Shown here: one piece after another, positions 8,187-16,087 of the stretch | Numbering within the stretch: the first letter of the stretch is position 1 | How the letters are laid out: every line of letters starts with the position of its first letter | Assembly (NCBI GenBank): GCA_965232815.1 | Contig: OZ247427.1 | Coordinates: 434,001-498,000 of the forward strand | Direction of reading: 5' to 3' | DNA: 64,000 nucleotides | Origin: Bin87 sp026710825 | GTDB lineage: Bacteria; Chloroflexota; Dehalococcoidia; Lucifugimonadales; UBA3495 | The notes under the pieces: model-generated | What the model was told of the DNA's origin: nothing | The model's input: only the letters and a program-made list of their open reading frames with translations | Database searches by the model: none | Translations under genes and position numbers: made by a program

Positions 8187-8345
8187 TTAAACCACCCTGA
8201 TAAACCCATGATCTTGGTCATACCAAAGATCCCCACGGGTGCCGCCAACCGCCAGAAATTCCCCCACCGTCATCCCGTCGCGGTATAGATTGAATCGCCG
8301 GTACGCGGCTCCCCACGGGCGTTTCGGATTGCCGTCAACCAGCAT
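8187..8345 (-). CDS. Small hypothetical protein (about 52 aa)
   Basis: A 52-codon frame from ATG 8345 contains NPKRPWGAAYRRF, then LYRDGMTVGEFLAVGG, then WYDQDHGFI at the C-terminus. The pattern (NPKRP...RF.LY.DGMTV...GG...DL..D..HGFI) looks conserved and protein-like to me, and I believe similar small proteins occur in Chloroflexota; this is from memory and unverified. There is no strong ribosome site, and a TTG at 8369 is an alternative start. Further upstream the frame would run into the TCCTGT repeat, so a longer start is unlikely. It follows the MFS gene on the same strand after about 60 bp. Confidence 0.5.
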   Translation of the reverse strand: MLVDGNPKRPWGAAYRRFNLYRDGMTVGEFLAVGGTRGDLWYDQDHGFIRVV

Positions 8346-8386
8346 CGTGATTACTTTGTCATTCGCCAACGGTGCTCGGCGCGTCA

Positions 8387-8417
8387 AAATCCTGTCCATC
8401 CTGTTCATCCCTGTAAA
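8387..8417. repeat. Interspersed TCCTGTCCA-type repeat overlapping an MFS stop codon
   Basis: Units ATCCTGTCC, ATCCTGTTC and ATCCCTGTAAA. Read on the minus strand, the element supplies the last codons (LQG) and the TGA stop of the MFS gene ending at 8405. Confidence 0.75.
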
Positions 8418-9697
8418 GCCGAAACCACCGGCCGCCGCGCCAACAGGTAGCAAACTCCCGACCCCAACTGCATCACCGCCGCCACGATCAGCGCGATCCC
8501 GTACTGCCCTGTTTGGTCAAAAACCCATCCCGCCGCCACCGGCGCGATCAGCGAGCCCGCCCCGAAACTCACCGTCATGATCCCCACCAGCGACCCGAAA
8601 CTGCGGCGCCCGAAATACTCGCCCACCGCCAGCCATCCCAGCGTCGCAATCCCCTCGGTGGCCGCAATCGACAATACGAACATCGCCGCCGCCGGGTAGC
8701 CAGACCACAACAGGTAACCGATTGCCGCCACCGCTCCGACCGTCATCCCGCCAAATAGCAGCCACCGCGAAGGCACCACCATGGCGCCCAGTCCCATGGC
8801 AAACCTCAACGGTATGATCACCAAAAATGTGGCCGATAGAAAGTACGCTGCCTGTTCCTCCGGAATCCCCTTCCACACCAGCATCGAAATCTGGTTGATG
8901 ACCAGCGCATCCGCCGCCGCTATTCGGAGCGTCACCGCCGCCGTCATCAGCCAGAACGCCGGCGTTGCCACTGCCCGGCGCAGCGTGAAGTCCGACTCAG
9001 AGTACGTCGGCTCGATGCGCCGTCCCCGGCCCTGGCCGGCTCTCCGCCCGGCGGGGATCTCCCCATCGGGCAACAAGCCCATATCCTCGGGACGGCTCCG
9101 TATCACCACCGTCGCCAGCGCCGTCAGCAACGCCACAAACCCGCCCGTCCAAAGGATCACGTTGCGCCACCCGAACTCGCCCTCGCAATACGCCATCAGC
9201 GGCACCATCATCGCCGCGCCGCCCGCAAACGCGGTGTTGAGCAGCGTCATGGTCAACGCTTTCCGCTTCACAAACCACTGGTTCACCACCGTCATCAGGT
9301 TGGGAGCCACGCCGATCCCCCGACCCAGCGCCGCCACCCCTGAATACAGCAACAGAAGCTGCCAGTATTCATTCACCCCGGCCACTGCCCCGAATCCAAC
9401 ACAGCACAGCAGCCCTCCCGCCAGCACCAGCATCCGGCCTCCGTACCGGTCGGCCAGCCATCCCGCTCCCAGCGAAGCCACATTGCCCACCGCCCACGCG
9501 GCCCCCACCACGAACGCAAACTGCGCCGAACTGATTCCCAGCGCCCCTCTGATGGGCGTCGCGAACACCAGGAACCCCGGTATGAGCGCGCCGAAACCCA
9601 GGAACCCCAGGCCGCCCGCGGCGGCCAGCACCCACCAGCCGTAGAAGATGCCGCGCGCACCCCGTTGCGGTGCGTCTTGTATCGGTTGCTCGATCAT
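8405..9697 (-). CDS. MFS transporter (MCT/oxalate-formate antiporter-like)
   Basis: A carrier of 430 residues with about 12 membrane helices. The N-terminal FYGWWVLAA, the loop motif GWLADRYGGR after helix 2 (MFS motif A), and RSRPEDMGLLPDG before the central loop are typical of the monocarboxylate/oxalate-formate group. The start is ATG 9697; a 17-bp tandem duplication (9687-9720) spans the start region and no good ribosome site is visible. The C-terminal LQG and stop come from an interspersed repeat. It is paralogous to the next gene upstream (9730-11046), from which it is separated by only 32 bp, so the pair probably arose by tandem duplication. It probably moves an organic acid anion. Confidence 0.9.
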   Translation of the reverse strand: MIEQPIQDAPQRGARGIFYGWWVLAAAGGLGFLGFGALIPGFLVFATPIRGALGISSAQFAFVVGAAWAVGNVASLGAGWLADRYGGRMLVLAGGLLCCVGFGAVAGVNEYWQLLLLYSGVAALGRGIGVAPNLMTVVNQWFVKRKALTMTLLNTAFAGGAAMMVPLMAYCEGEFGWRNVILWTGGFVALLTALATVVIRSRPEDMGLLPDGEIPAGRRAGQGRGRRIEPTYSESDFTLRRAVATPAFWLMTAAVTLRIAAADALVINQISMLVWKGIPEEQAAYFLSATFLVIIPLRFAMGLGAMVVPSRWLLFGGMTVGAVAAIGYLLWSGYPAAAMFVLSIAATEGIATLGWLAVGEYFGRRSFGSLVGIMTVSFGAGSLIAPVAAGWVFDQTGQYGIALIVAAVMQLGSGVCYLLARRPVVSALQG

Positions 9698-9720
9698 CCG
9701 GTTTGCTCGATCATCCGGTT
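9687..9720. repeat. 17-bp tandem direct repeat across the MFS start
   Basis: TGCTCGATCATCCGGTT occurs twice head to tail. Each copy contains a CAT (ATG on the minus strand), at 9697 and 9714; the two are out of frame with each other (17 bp). Confidence 0.85.
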
Positions 9721-9729
9721 CCCGTCGCC

Positions 9730-11046
9730 CTACCCCTCATCATCGTTCGCATCGGCCGCCGGTCGCTTGACCAACGCGAACGACCCCGCCGAAACCGACT
9801 GCAGTATTCCCACCACCAGCAGCACCGGCACGAAACTGCCCGTCCGGTCAAATGCCGCCCCGGCCAGCGCCGGCACGATCAACCCGCTTACTCCATAAAA
9901 AACGGTCATCAATCCCACCAGCGTACCGAAACTGCGCCTCCCGAAGTATTCGCCCACGGTGATCCACGCCAGCGAACTCACCCCCTGCCCGGTGGCCGAG
10001 GAGATGATCAGGAACCACGCCGCCGCGTCTCCTCGCACTCCCAGCGCCGCCACCGTGCACAGCGTTACCACCGCCATCGCCAGGCTCAGCATCAACCTCG
10101 GCGACACCCATGTCGCGGCCAACCCCATCCCGAACCGCGCCGGTATGGTCGCGAAATATGTGATTGACAGATACGTGGACGTCCGCGTTTCGGCGACGCC
10201 TTTCCATATCAGGATGGGTATCTGGTTGATCACCAGCACATCCGACGGCACGGTGCGCAGGATTGCCCCCAGGGCCAGCGCACAGAACGACAGCGTCGCC
10301 AGGGCCTGCCTGACCGAGTATTCCCGCCGCGCCGTTCCGGTCGATCCCGCCCGCCTCGCGGCTCCCCGGGATGCCTGTCGTGCCGGCCTGCCGGATCCGT
10401 ACGGTTCCAGTCCAATATCCTCCGGCCGGCTCCGTATGATTGCCGCGGCCGGCAGTGTCAGCGCACACACCACTCCACCGGCTATCAGCGCCACCGTGCG
10501 CCACCCGATTTCCCCGCTCGCATAGCTCAACGCCGGCAATATCGCCGCCGCACCGCCCGTCACGGCCGTATTGACTATCGCCAACGCCAACGCTTTGCGG
10601 TCCTCAAACCACTGGTTGGCAACCGTCATCAGCGTCGGGAATATCCCCAGGCCCCGGCCCATCGATGCCGCCACGGTATACGACAGCACTATGGCCCAGA
10701 ACGAACCGGCGAACGCCAGTCCCGCGAACCCGATCCCGCACAGCAGCCCTCCCACCAACACCAGCCGCCGGGCCCCGTACCGGTCGGCCAGCCATCCGGC
10801 CACCAGCGATGTAATATCGCCGATCCCCCAGGCCGCTCCCACAATGAATGCGGACTGGCCGGAACTCAACTCCAGTTCCGTTCTGATTGGAACGGAAAAC
10901 GCCAGGTAGCCCGGAATCACCACTCCGAACGCGCCGAACCCCAACACCGCCGACGCCGCCAACACCCACCAACCGTAAAAGATACCGCTCCGGCCATTTG
11001 GTGCCGGAGCGGAAGCGGTCTGGGAGTCATGCGGCGCTGCGCGCAC
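9730..11046 (-). CDS. MFS transporter (paralogue of the neighbouring MFS)
   Basis: 438 residues, about 12 helices. It shares IFYGWWVLAA, GWLADRYGAR and RSRPEDIGLEP with the downstream paralogue, as well as the C-terminal GEYFGRRSFGTLVG element. The start is GTG 11046 because no in-frame ATG precedes the FYGWW helix; the ribosome site is weak. The central loop is basic (residues about 215-240). Substrate is unknown; by family it is a carboxylate or small anion. The cupin gene lies immediately upstream on the same strand, 32 bp away. Confidence 0.88.
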   Translation of the reverse strand: MRAAPHDSQTASAPAPNGRSGIFYGWWVLAASAVLGFGAFGVVIPGYLAFSVPIRTELELSSGQSAFIVGAAWGIGDITSLVAGWLADRYGARRLVLVGGLLCGIGFAGLAFAGSFWAIVLSYTVAASMGRGLGIFPTLMTVANQWFEDRKALALAIVNTAVTGGAAAILPALSYASGEIGWRTVALIAGGVVCALTLPAAAIIRSRPEDIGLEPYGSGRPARQASRGAARRAGSTGTARREYSVRQALATLSFCALALGAILRTVPSDVLVINQIPILIWKGVAETRTSTYLSITYFATIPARFGMGLAATWVSPRLMLSLAMAVVTLCTVAALGVRGDAAAWFLIISSATGQGVSSLAWITVGEYFGRRSFGTLVGLMTVFYGVSGLIVPALAGAAFDRTGSFVPVLLVVGILQSVSAGSFALVKRPAADANDDEG

Positions 11047-11078
11047 GGTTTTATTCCAGCTTCTTTAGGATGGGTCCA

Positions 11079-11447
11079 CTAGTCCGCCAACGGAATCACC
11101 AGGTACACCCTTTCCTCGCCACCCACTACTCGGGTGGTATGGCCCGCGCCGGTCAGGTCCTCGGCCAGCAGCACATCGCCAGGTCCCACGCGATGCGTCG
11201 TGCCATCGCTCAACCCGATTTCCGCCTGCCCTGCCAGCGTAATGGTGTACTGACGCCGGGGCGCGCAGTGGAAATCCAGGAAATAGTCGGGCGGGGAAAT
11301 GCGAATGGTCAATCCCGATGTCGGTTGCATCGGCGTCCCTCGCCCGTACGCGCCCTCGGTGTCCAGGAAATCCTCGAACGGCGGATCATAGTGTTCCAGG
11401 CGCGACTGGCCATCGTCTCCGGTGTAAACGCGAACGAATTGCGGCAT
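11079..11447 (-). CDS. Cupin-domain protein
   Basis: 122 residues from ATG 11447, preceded by GAGGAGGG; a TTG at 11462 overlaps that site and is rejected. A single conserved beta-barrel pattern is visible: residues 60-75 carry FHCAPRRQYTITLAGQAEI and a second block GPGDVLLAEDLTGAGHTT near 88-105, with His ligands in FHCAPRRQ and GAGHTT. Such small cupins bind a metal or act as isomerases or sensors of sugars and acids. Its position ahead of two MFS genes may link it to the transported compound. Confidence 0.75.
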   Translation of the reverse strand: MPQFVRVYTGDDGQSRLEHYDPPFEDFLDTEGAYGRGTPMQPTSGLTIRISPPDYFLDFHCAPRRQYTITLAGQAEIGLSDGTTHRVGPGDVLLAEDLTGAGHTTRVVGGEERVYLVIPLAD

Positions 11448-11501
11448 GCATTCCCTCCTCAACGGTGCGTTGTAGACTGGTCCTAACCCTTCAGCAAATT
11501 C

Positions 11502-11831
11502 TCATTCGTTTCTGGATTCGTCGCCGGCTGCGCGCCGCGTTACCCAGGAACTGCGCTCCGAGTTCCTCCCGCTGCCGGCCCGGCGAATATAGTCGACCCC
11601 CCGGTTGAACAGGGCGACTCCCAACAACCCGGCCGCCGCTCCCAGCGGGAACGCCAATAGCCCTCCCGCCACACACAAGACAATGAGGATGTGGGGCTCC
11701 ACAATAGTGCGGTCGTTCAGCTCGGCTATGCGCGCGAATCGAGCGGCAATGGCCCACGCCACATATCCGCCCGCTGCGGATCCGCAAATAGCCGCTCCAA
11801 AAATGTAAAACAACCTGGTCGGTGTGAACAT
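11502..11831 (-). CDS. Small membrane protein, unknown
   Basis: 109 residues with two hydrophobic segments (about 8-30 and 48-75), the second Leu/Ala/Gly-rich, and a basic, hydrophilic tail. ATG start at 11831. No family is recognised. It lies on the same strand as the cupin gene, and the 131-bp gap to the SBP promoter is divergent. Confidence 0.5.
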   Translation of the reverse strand: MFTPTRLFYIFGAAICGSAAGGYVAWAIAARFARIAELNDRTIVEPHILIVLCVAGGLLAFPLGAAAGLLGVALFNRGVDYIRRAGSGRNSERSSWVTRRAAGDESRNE

Positions 11832-11962
11832 GCGCAGAATTATATTACATCGGTGGCCCGCCTCGCCGCGTTTCGGCAGTCAACCGACAATCGCGGGGGT
11901 ACATTTCTGGTGAACCACTATCCCCAAAACGTCGCCGTTACGAATGTTTTCGTAGCCAACGC

Positions 11963-11991
11963 TTGACATCGCGCCGATACCGGCGTATTAA
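11963..11991 (+). promoter_or_regulatory. Sigma70-type promoter of the first peptide ABC operon
   Basis: TTGACA at 11963-11968 and TATTAA at 11986-11991 are 17 bases apart, near-ideal. Transcription would start near 11998, leaving a leader of about 75 bases before the ATG at 12073. Confidence 0.75.
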
Positions 11992-12072
11992 TCTTGCCCC
12001 ATCCGTTAACGAGTCGGTTACGCGGTGCGCATGCTGACGTGTCGGCTCGACGCAAAAGAGGAGTGCTCCTAT

Positions 12073-13884
12073 ATGAGAATAAATCGGTTCTTGAACGCAC
12101 GATTGCTGTTGGCCGTGGGCCTCGCAGCCGGGCTGATCGCAGCAATCGCTTGTGGCGGCCCTGCCGCCGAACCCGCCCCGGCCGCGCCCGCGAGTTCCGG
12201 GGATAGTGGTTCCAGCGCCGCTCCCACTGCCATGCCCGAAGCAACCGAATCCGCCGACGCCATGATGGCCGAGAAGGCCGGCGGCCACGTCACCGTCCTG
12301 GTCACCAACCTTGGCAACGGTAAGTTCGACCCCTTCCTCACCGAAGGCGAAGACCTCAAATTCCAGCGCATCTTCCAGGTCGCCCTCGTCGGCGGCAAGG
12401 GTGGCAGCGAGCTCACACCCGCGGTCGCCAAAGACTGGTCCGTCAGCGAGGATGGCAAGGTGTGGACCTTCACCGTCAACGACGGGTTCATCAAAGCCCA
12501 CGACGGCAGCACCATCACCCGCGACGACGTGTTCTTCAACCTGGACAGCCGCATGGGTGCAGAGTCCGATGCCCTCCTGGAATCCACCTACTACGAGCCG
12601 CGCGACGTAGCGTTTGCCAAGCTCGTTGACAAGGTCGAAAAAGGAGCCGCCGCCGACCAGGTTCACGTTACTTTCAACACGGTCCGCCTGGACTTCGCGT
12701 TCAACTGGTCTGAAAACGCCCAGGGCGCAGACCCTATGATCGTTCCCGAGGCCGCCATGCGCGCCCGCGCCGGCGCCAACGGATTCGAGGGCTACGAGGA
12801 AGACCCCATCGGTATCGGCGCCATGCGGGTTACCGATTCCATCCTCAAGCAGAAGTATTCCTTCGAGCGCTTTGAGGACTTCTTCTGGACTCCCGAAAAT
12901 GGTTTTGACGAGGACCGCCGCGTCACCTTTGACACCCTGGACCTCGAAGTGGTTCCGGACGGTCAGGCCCGCGTCGCCGCCCTGCGCGACGGCCAGGCTC
13001 AGCTCATCGAAGCCGACATTGAACTCCAGGAGCAGATCGCCGGCATCGACGGCGCATCCATCGCCTGGCAGCGCGAGTCCTCCTACAACTGGGTAGTGTA
13101 CGTGGACTGCTGGAACGAGTCCCTGTGGTGCTACCACAAGGAAGCCCGCCAGGCCGCCGAGCACGCTCTCAACAAGGACGATATCGTCAACGGTCTGTAC
13201 AACCCCGAAGCCATCAACGCCAACAGCTGGTCCCACGTTACCCCCAACTCTCTGGGCTGGGGAGAGAACCTGCGGCCGCGCGCCTACGACGTGGCCAAGG
13301 CTCACGAACTGCTCAAGTCCATCGGATTCGGTGGCGCCGACGGCAGTGACGGAACCGACGCCAACGGCGAGCAGATCTCGTTCACCATCTACACCTGGGA
13401 AGCGGGCGACCTCCCCGGCCTGCCCGAACTGGCCCAGCTTTACCATGACTTCTGGGAACAGGGCCTCGGTTGGGACGTTGAGGTGGTGGTCGGCGACGCC
13501 GCCGCCACCCGCCAGGCGTGGAATAACCGGGAATATCCTGGAAACGTGCTGGTTCGTACCAACGAAGGGCGCTTCGATGGAACCTCCATCACCCAGGGCG
13601 CGTTCCTCAACTCCGCCATCGCTTGGCGTGCAATTGACGACCCCACCCTCGAACCATGGGCCAGCACCACCACGCCGGTCGTCGAGAAGGGTCTCTCTGA
13701 CCTCAATCCTGACACCCGTCAGCAGTCGTACAACGAAATGTACGCCTACCTGCACGACCAGGCCTACTGGGGCGACGGTTTCAACACCAACGTCCCGTGG
13801 GGCCTCGGCGCCGATGTGGCGTCCTATGAACCGTGGAGCCTCGTGCCCTACGTCACCGCCATCTGGACGGTGAAACTGAAGTAG
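12073..13884 (+). CDS. Peptide/oligo-substrate ABC transporter, substrate-binding lipoprotein
   Basis: 603 residues of the SBP family 5 (DppA/OppA type). The ATG at 12073 is used because it begins a signal peptide; AGAGGAG lies upstream, and a longer GTG frame from 12025 adds only leader. Lipobox LIAAIAC places the lipid-bearing Cys at residue 27, followed by an Ala/Pro/Ser linker (about 28-55) tethering the protein outside the membrane. The body carries the family pattern GKVWTFTVNDGF with a peptide-binding Trp/Asp-rich core. A strong hairpin sits between this gene and its permeases, fitting higher expression of the binder than of the channel. The substrate, peptide or other oligomer, is not readable. 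Confidence 0.93.
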   Translation: MRINRFLNARLLLAVGLAAGLIAAIACGGPAAEPAPAAPASSGDSGSSAAPTAMPEATESADAMMAEKAGGHVTVLVTNLGNGKFDPFLTEGEDLKFQRIFQVALVGGKGGSELTPAVAKDWSVSEDGKVWTFTVNDGFIKAHDGSTITRDDVFFNLDSRMGAESDALLESTYYEPRDVAFAKLVDKVEKGAAADQVHVTFNTVRLDFAFNWSENAQGADPMIVPEAAMRARAGANGFEGYEEDPIGIGAMRVTDSILKQKYSFERFEDFFWTPENGFDEDRRVTFDTLDLEVVPDGQARVAALRDGQAQLIEADIELQEQIAGIDGASIAWQRESSYNWVVYVDCWNESLWCYHKEARQAAEHALNKDDIVNGLYNPEAINANSWSHVTPNSLGWGENLRPRAYDVAKAHELLKSIGFGGADGSDGTDANGEQISFTIYTWEAGDLPGLPELAQLYHDFWEQGLGWDVEVVVGDAAATRQAWNNREYPGNVLVRTNEGRFDGTSITQGAFLNSAIAWRAIDDPTLEPWASTTTPVVEKGLSDLNPDTRQQSYNEMYAYLHDQAYWGDGFNTNVPWGLGADVASYEPWSLVPYVTAIWTVKLK

Positions 13885-13910
13885 GACCAGGTAGAACGCC
13901 GAACTGGCAC

Positions 13911-13956
13911 AATAGCCTCGGTGAGATAACGGTGCGCCGTACTCACCGAGGCTATT
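13911..13956 (+). terminator. Intercistronic hairpin between binding protein and permeases
   Basis: A perfect 15-bp inverted repeat (AATAGCCTCGGTGAG and its complement) with a 16-base loop. No long T-run follows, so it may attenuate transcription or protect the upstream mRNA rather than end it. Confidence 0.65.
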
Positions 13957-14013
13957 TGACAAGCGATACTGTATGCTCTGGCATACCAACAACTTTCAGG
14001 AACGGACTGAATC

Positions 14014-14979
14014 ATGACCGGCTACATTGGACGACGATTGATAGAGGGGATCATCACCCTGATTGCGCTTAGTTTTGTCGTATTCGGCAGCGTCCACTTG
14101 GCCGGCGACCCGGCACGCTTCCTGCTGCCTATCTCCGCGGAACACGACGAAACCGTTTACGAGGAGCAGAAAGCTCGGCTGGGCTTGGACAAGCCATTTA
14201 TCGTCCAATACTGGAATTTCCTGCGGCGCGCCGTCATCCTCGACTTTGGAAACTCGTTCACCGAACGGCGTCCGGTTCAGGAAATCCTCAAAGAGAGGAT
14301 TCCCGCCACGGTCCACCTGGCGGTGGCAGGCATGATTCTGGCGGTGGGAATCGGGGTTCCGCTTGGCATCATATCGGCGGTGAAGCGCGACACCCTGCTT
14401 GACCGGGTATGCAAGGCATTCGCCATCTTTGGTATGGCTGTCCCTCAGTTCTGGATTGCCATCATGCTCATCATCCTGTTCGCCGGCTACTGGGGATGGC
14501 TGCCGGCCTATGGACGGGGAGACACTCAGGGTTGGATACCTGAGTGGTCGCAGATTCCCAATATGTTCCGGCACCTGATGTTGCCGGCGTCGGTTCTGGC
14601 ATTGGCCATTATCGCGGCCATCATGCGGCTGGCCCGGTCCGCCATGCTGGAAGTATTGGATACCGACTATGTGAAATTTGCCCAGGTGAAGGGCATGGGC
14701 GACCGGGTCGTCATCTGGAAGCACGCCGCTCGCAATGCATTGATCCCGGTGATTACGTTCGGCGGCATCAGCCTAGCCGGGCTGCTCAACGGGTCGGTGG
14801 TGGTGGAGGTTGTGTTCGCCTGGCCCGGAGTGGGTTTGATGTTGCTGGACGGGGTACTGTCAAACAACTATCCCCAGGTGCTGGGCGCGATCATGGTATC
14901 TGGCGCCGCTTACATACTGACTGCGTTGGTTGTTGACATCCTCTATGGATACGCCGACCCACGGGTCCGTTTGAACTAA
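14014..14979 (+). CDS. ABC transporter permease, DppB-like
   Basis: 321 residues and about six membrane helices (BPD transport fold). ATG 14014 is preceded by AGGAAC. The cytoplasmic EAA loop reads GMGDRVVIWKHAARNALIP near residues 215-250, and the C-terminal region ends YGYADPRVRLN as in DppB-type permeases. It pairs with the next gene to form the channel and receives substrate from the upstream lipoprotein. No ATPase follows in this operon; one is present in the next. Confidence 0.92.
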   Translation: MTGYIGRRLIEGIITLIALSFVVFGSVHLAGDPARFLLPISAEHDETVYEEQKARLGLDKPFIVQYWNFLRRAVILDFGNSFTERRPVQEILKERIPATVHLAVAGMILAVGIGVPLGIISAVKRDTLLDRVCKAFAIFGMAVPQFWIAIMLIILFAGYWGWLPAYGRGDTQGWIPEWSQIPNMFRHLMLPASVLALAIIAAIMRLARSAMLEVLDTDYVKFAQVKGMGDRVVIWKHAARNALIPVITFGGISLAGLLNGSVVVEVVFAWPGVGLMLLDGVLSNNYPQVLGAIMVSGAAYILTALVVDILYGYADPRVRLN

Positions 14980-14998
14980 TCCACCCAGGAGCACGATT

Positions 14999-15883
14999 TT
15001 GGCTGCCGAAACCCCCGCATTGATCCTTGATACCCGCGCCCCGGCTAGCTGGCGGCAGCGTATCCGGGACGCTCGACTGCCGTGGATTCCCATCACTATT
15101 TTGCTGGTGATCGTTTTCTGCGCCATCTTTGCCAACCTTATTTCACCGTACGACCCCCGCGAAAATGACGTACGGAACAAAACCCAGCCACCGTTTGCCA
15201 GCGCTGGTCACGTGCTTGGAACCGACAAGCTGGGCAAGGATGTGCTCAGCCGCCTGATCCACGGCTCCCGCACCATGTTGCAGGTTACCGCTCCGTCAAT
15301 CATCGTGGCGATCCTGGCCGGTACGATGGTGGGCCTGGTGTCGGGTTACTCCGGGCGATGGGTCGATTCCGCCTTGATGCGGATCACTGATGCCGTTCTC
15401 GGCTTCCCTTCAATATTGGTAGCCCTGCTGATCGTTACCTATTTGGGCACAGGTGTGTGGAACGTGATGATTGCCATTGCCGCCACCCAATGGGCCCGGT
15501 TCGCCAGAATGATTCGTGGCGAAGTGTTGTCGGTTCGCGACCGTGACTTTGTCGTCCTCGCCCAAATTTACGGGGTATCCCCCGGCATGATTGTCTGGCG
15601 CCATCTCTTCCCCAACGTCATCAACACCCTGATGGTCCTGACCAGCGTCAGCATAGGCCAGGTCATCCTGTTGGAAGCTTCCTTGAGCTTCCTGGGGCTG
15701 GGCCTGAAGGTGGGGGATCCTGCGTGGGGAATCATGATCGCGGAAGGGCGCAAGCTCCTCACCCAGGCATGGTGGATTGCGCTGTTCCCGGGGCTGATCA
15801 TCACCATCGTGGTGATGGCGTTCAACTTCTTCGGTGATTGGCTCCGAGACTATTTGGACCCCCGTTTGAGACGCGCCGGATAG
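14999..15883 (+). CDS. ABC transporter permease, DppC-like
   Basis: 294 residues. The start is TTG at 14999: AGGAG is at 14987-14991, seven bases upstream, and no ATG or GTG fits the N-terminus (MAAETPALILDTRAP). The family start region SWRQRIRDARLPWIPI and the GTDKLGKDVLSRLIHGSRT motif (residues about 75-93) are typical of DppC/OppC, as is the C-terminal FNFFGDWLRDYLDPRLRRA. It is 20 bp after the DppB-like gene, and a strong terminator follows. The operon thus carries SBP-B-C only. Confidence 0.92.
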   Translation: MAAETPALILDTRAPASWRQRIRDARLPWIPITILLVIVFCAIFANLISPYDPRENDVRNKTQPPFASAGHVLGTDKLGKDVLSRLIHGSRTMLQVTAPSIIVAILAGTMVGLVSGYSGRWVDSALMRITDAVLGFPSILVALLIVTYLGTGVWNVMIAIAATQWARFARMIRGEVLSVRDRDFVVLAQIYGVSPGMIVWRHLFPNVINTLMVLTSVSIGQVILLEASLSFLGLGLKVGDPAWGIMIAEGRKLLTQAWWIALFPGLIITIVVMAFNFFGDWLRDYLDPRLRRAG

Positions 15884-15908
15884 TCAGTCAAACCGGTAAG
15901 TAAATCGC

Positions 15909-15946
15909 CGTCAGGGTGACGCAATGCGTCACCCTGACGCTTTTTT
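15909..15946 (+). terminator. Intrinsic terminator after the first permease pair
   Basis: A 14-15-bp GC-rich inverted repeat (GTCAGGGTGAC and complement) with a tiny loop, followed by C and T6 at 15941-15946. Confidence 0.9.
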
Positions 15947-15988
15947 GTGTGTGGCGCTGTTGGGTGTTGTATGTCCCGCCGACGATTG

Positions 15989-16017
15989 TTGACGCCTTAT
16001 CAGGTATGTGCTACCGT
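15989..16017 (+). promoter_or_regulatory. Sigma70-type promoter of the second peptide ABC operon
   Basis: TTGACG (15989-15994) and TACCGT (16012-16017) separated by 17 bases, about 70 bp before the ATG at 16088. Confidence 0.6.
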
Positions 16018-16087
16018 CCCGCCCACGCAGTATCAGTTTTGTAAATAAACATTCCTAAATCAGTCGCTGACTCGGAGGGAACCCCTA

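Noticed and set aside
13956..13987. Possible promoter (TTGACA at 13956) for the first permease gene
   Set aside because: No acceptable -10 lies at 16-18 bases; the TTGACA overlaps the end of the hairpin arm.
11938..13992. A 684-codon minus-strand frame over the first SBP gene
   Set aside because: It lies wholly antisense to an obvious lipoprotein gene, is Val/Gly/Asp-rich without motifs, and has no start signals.
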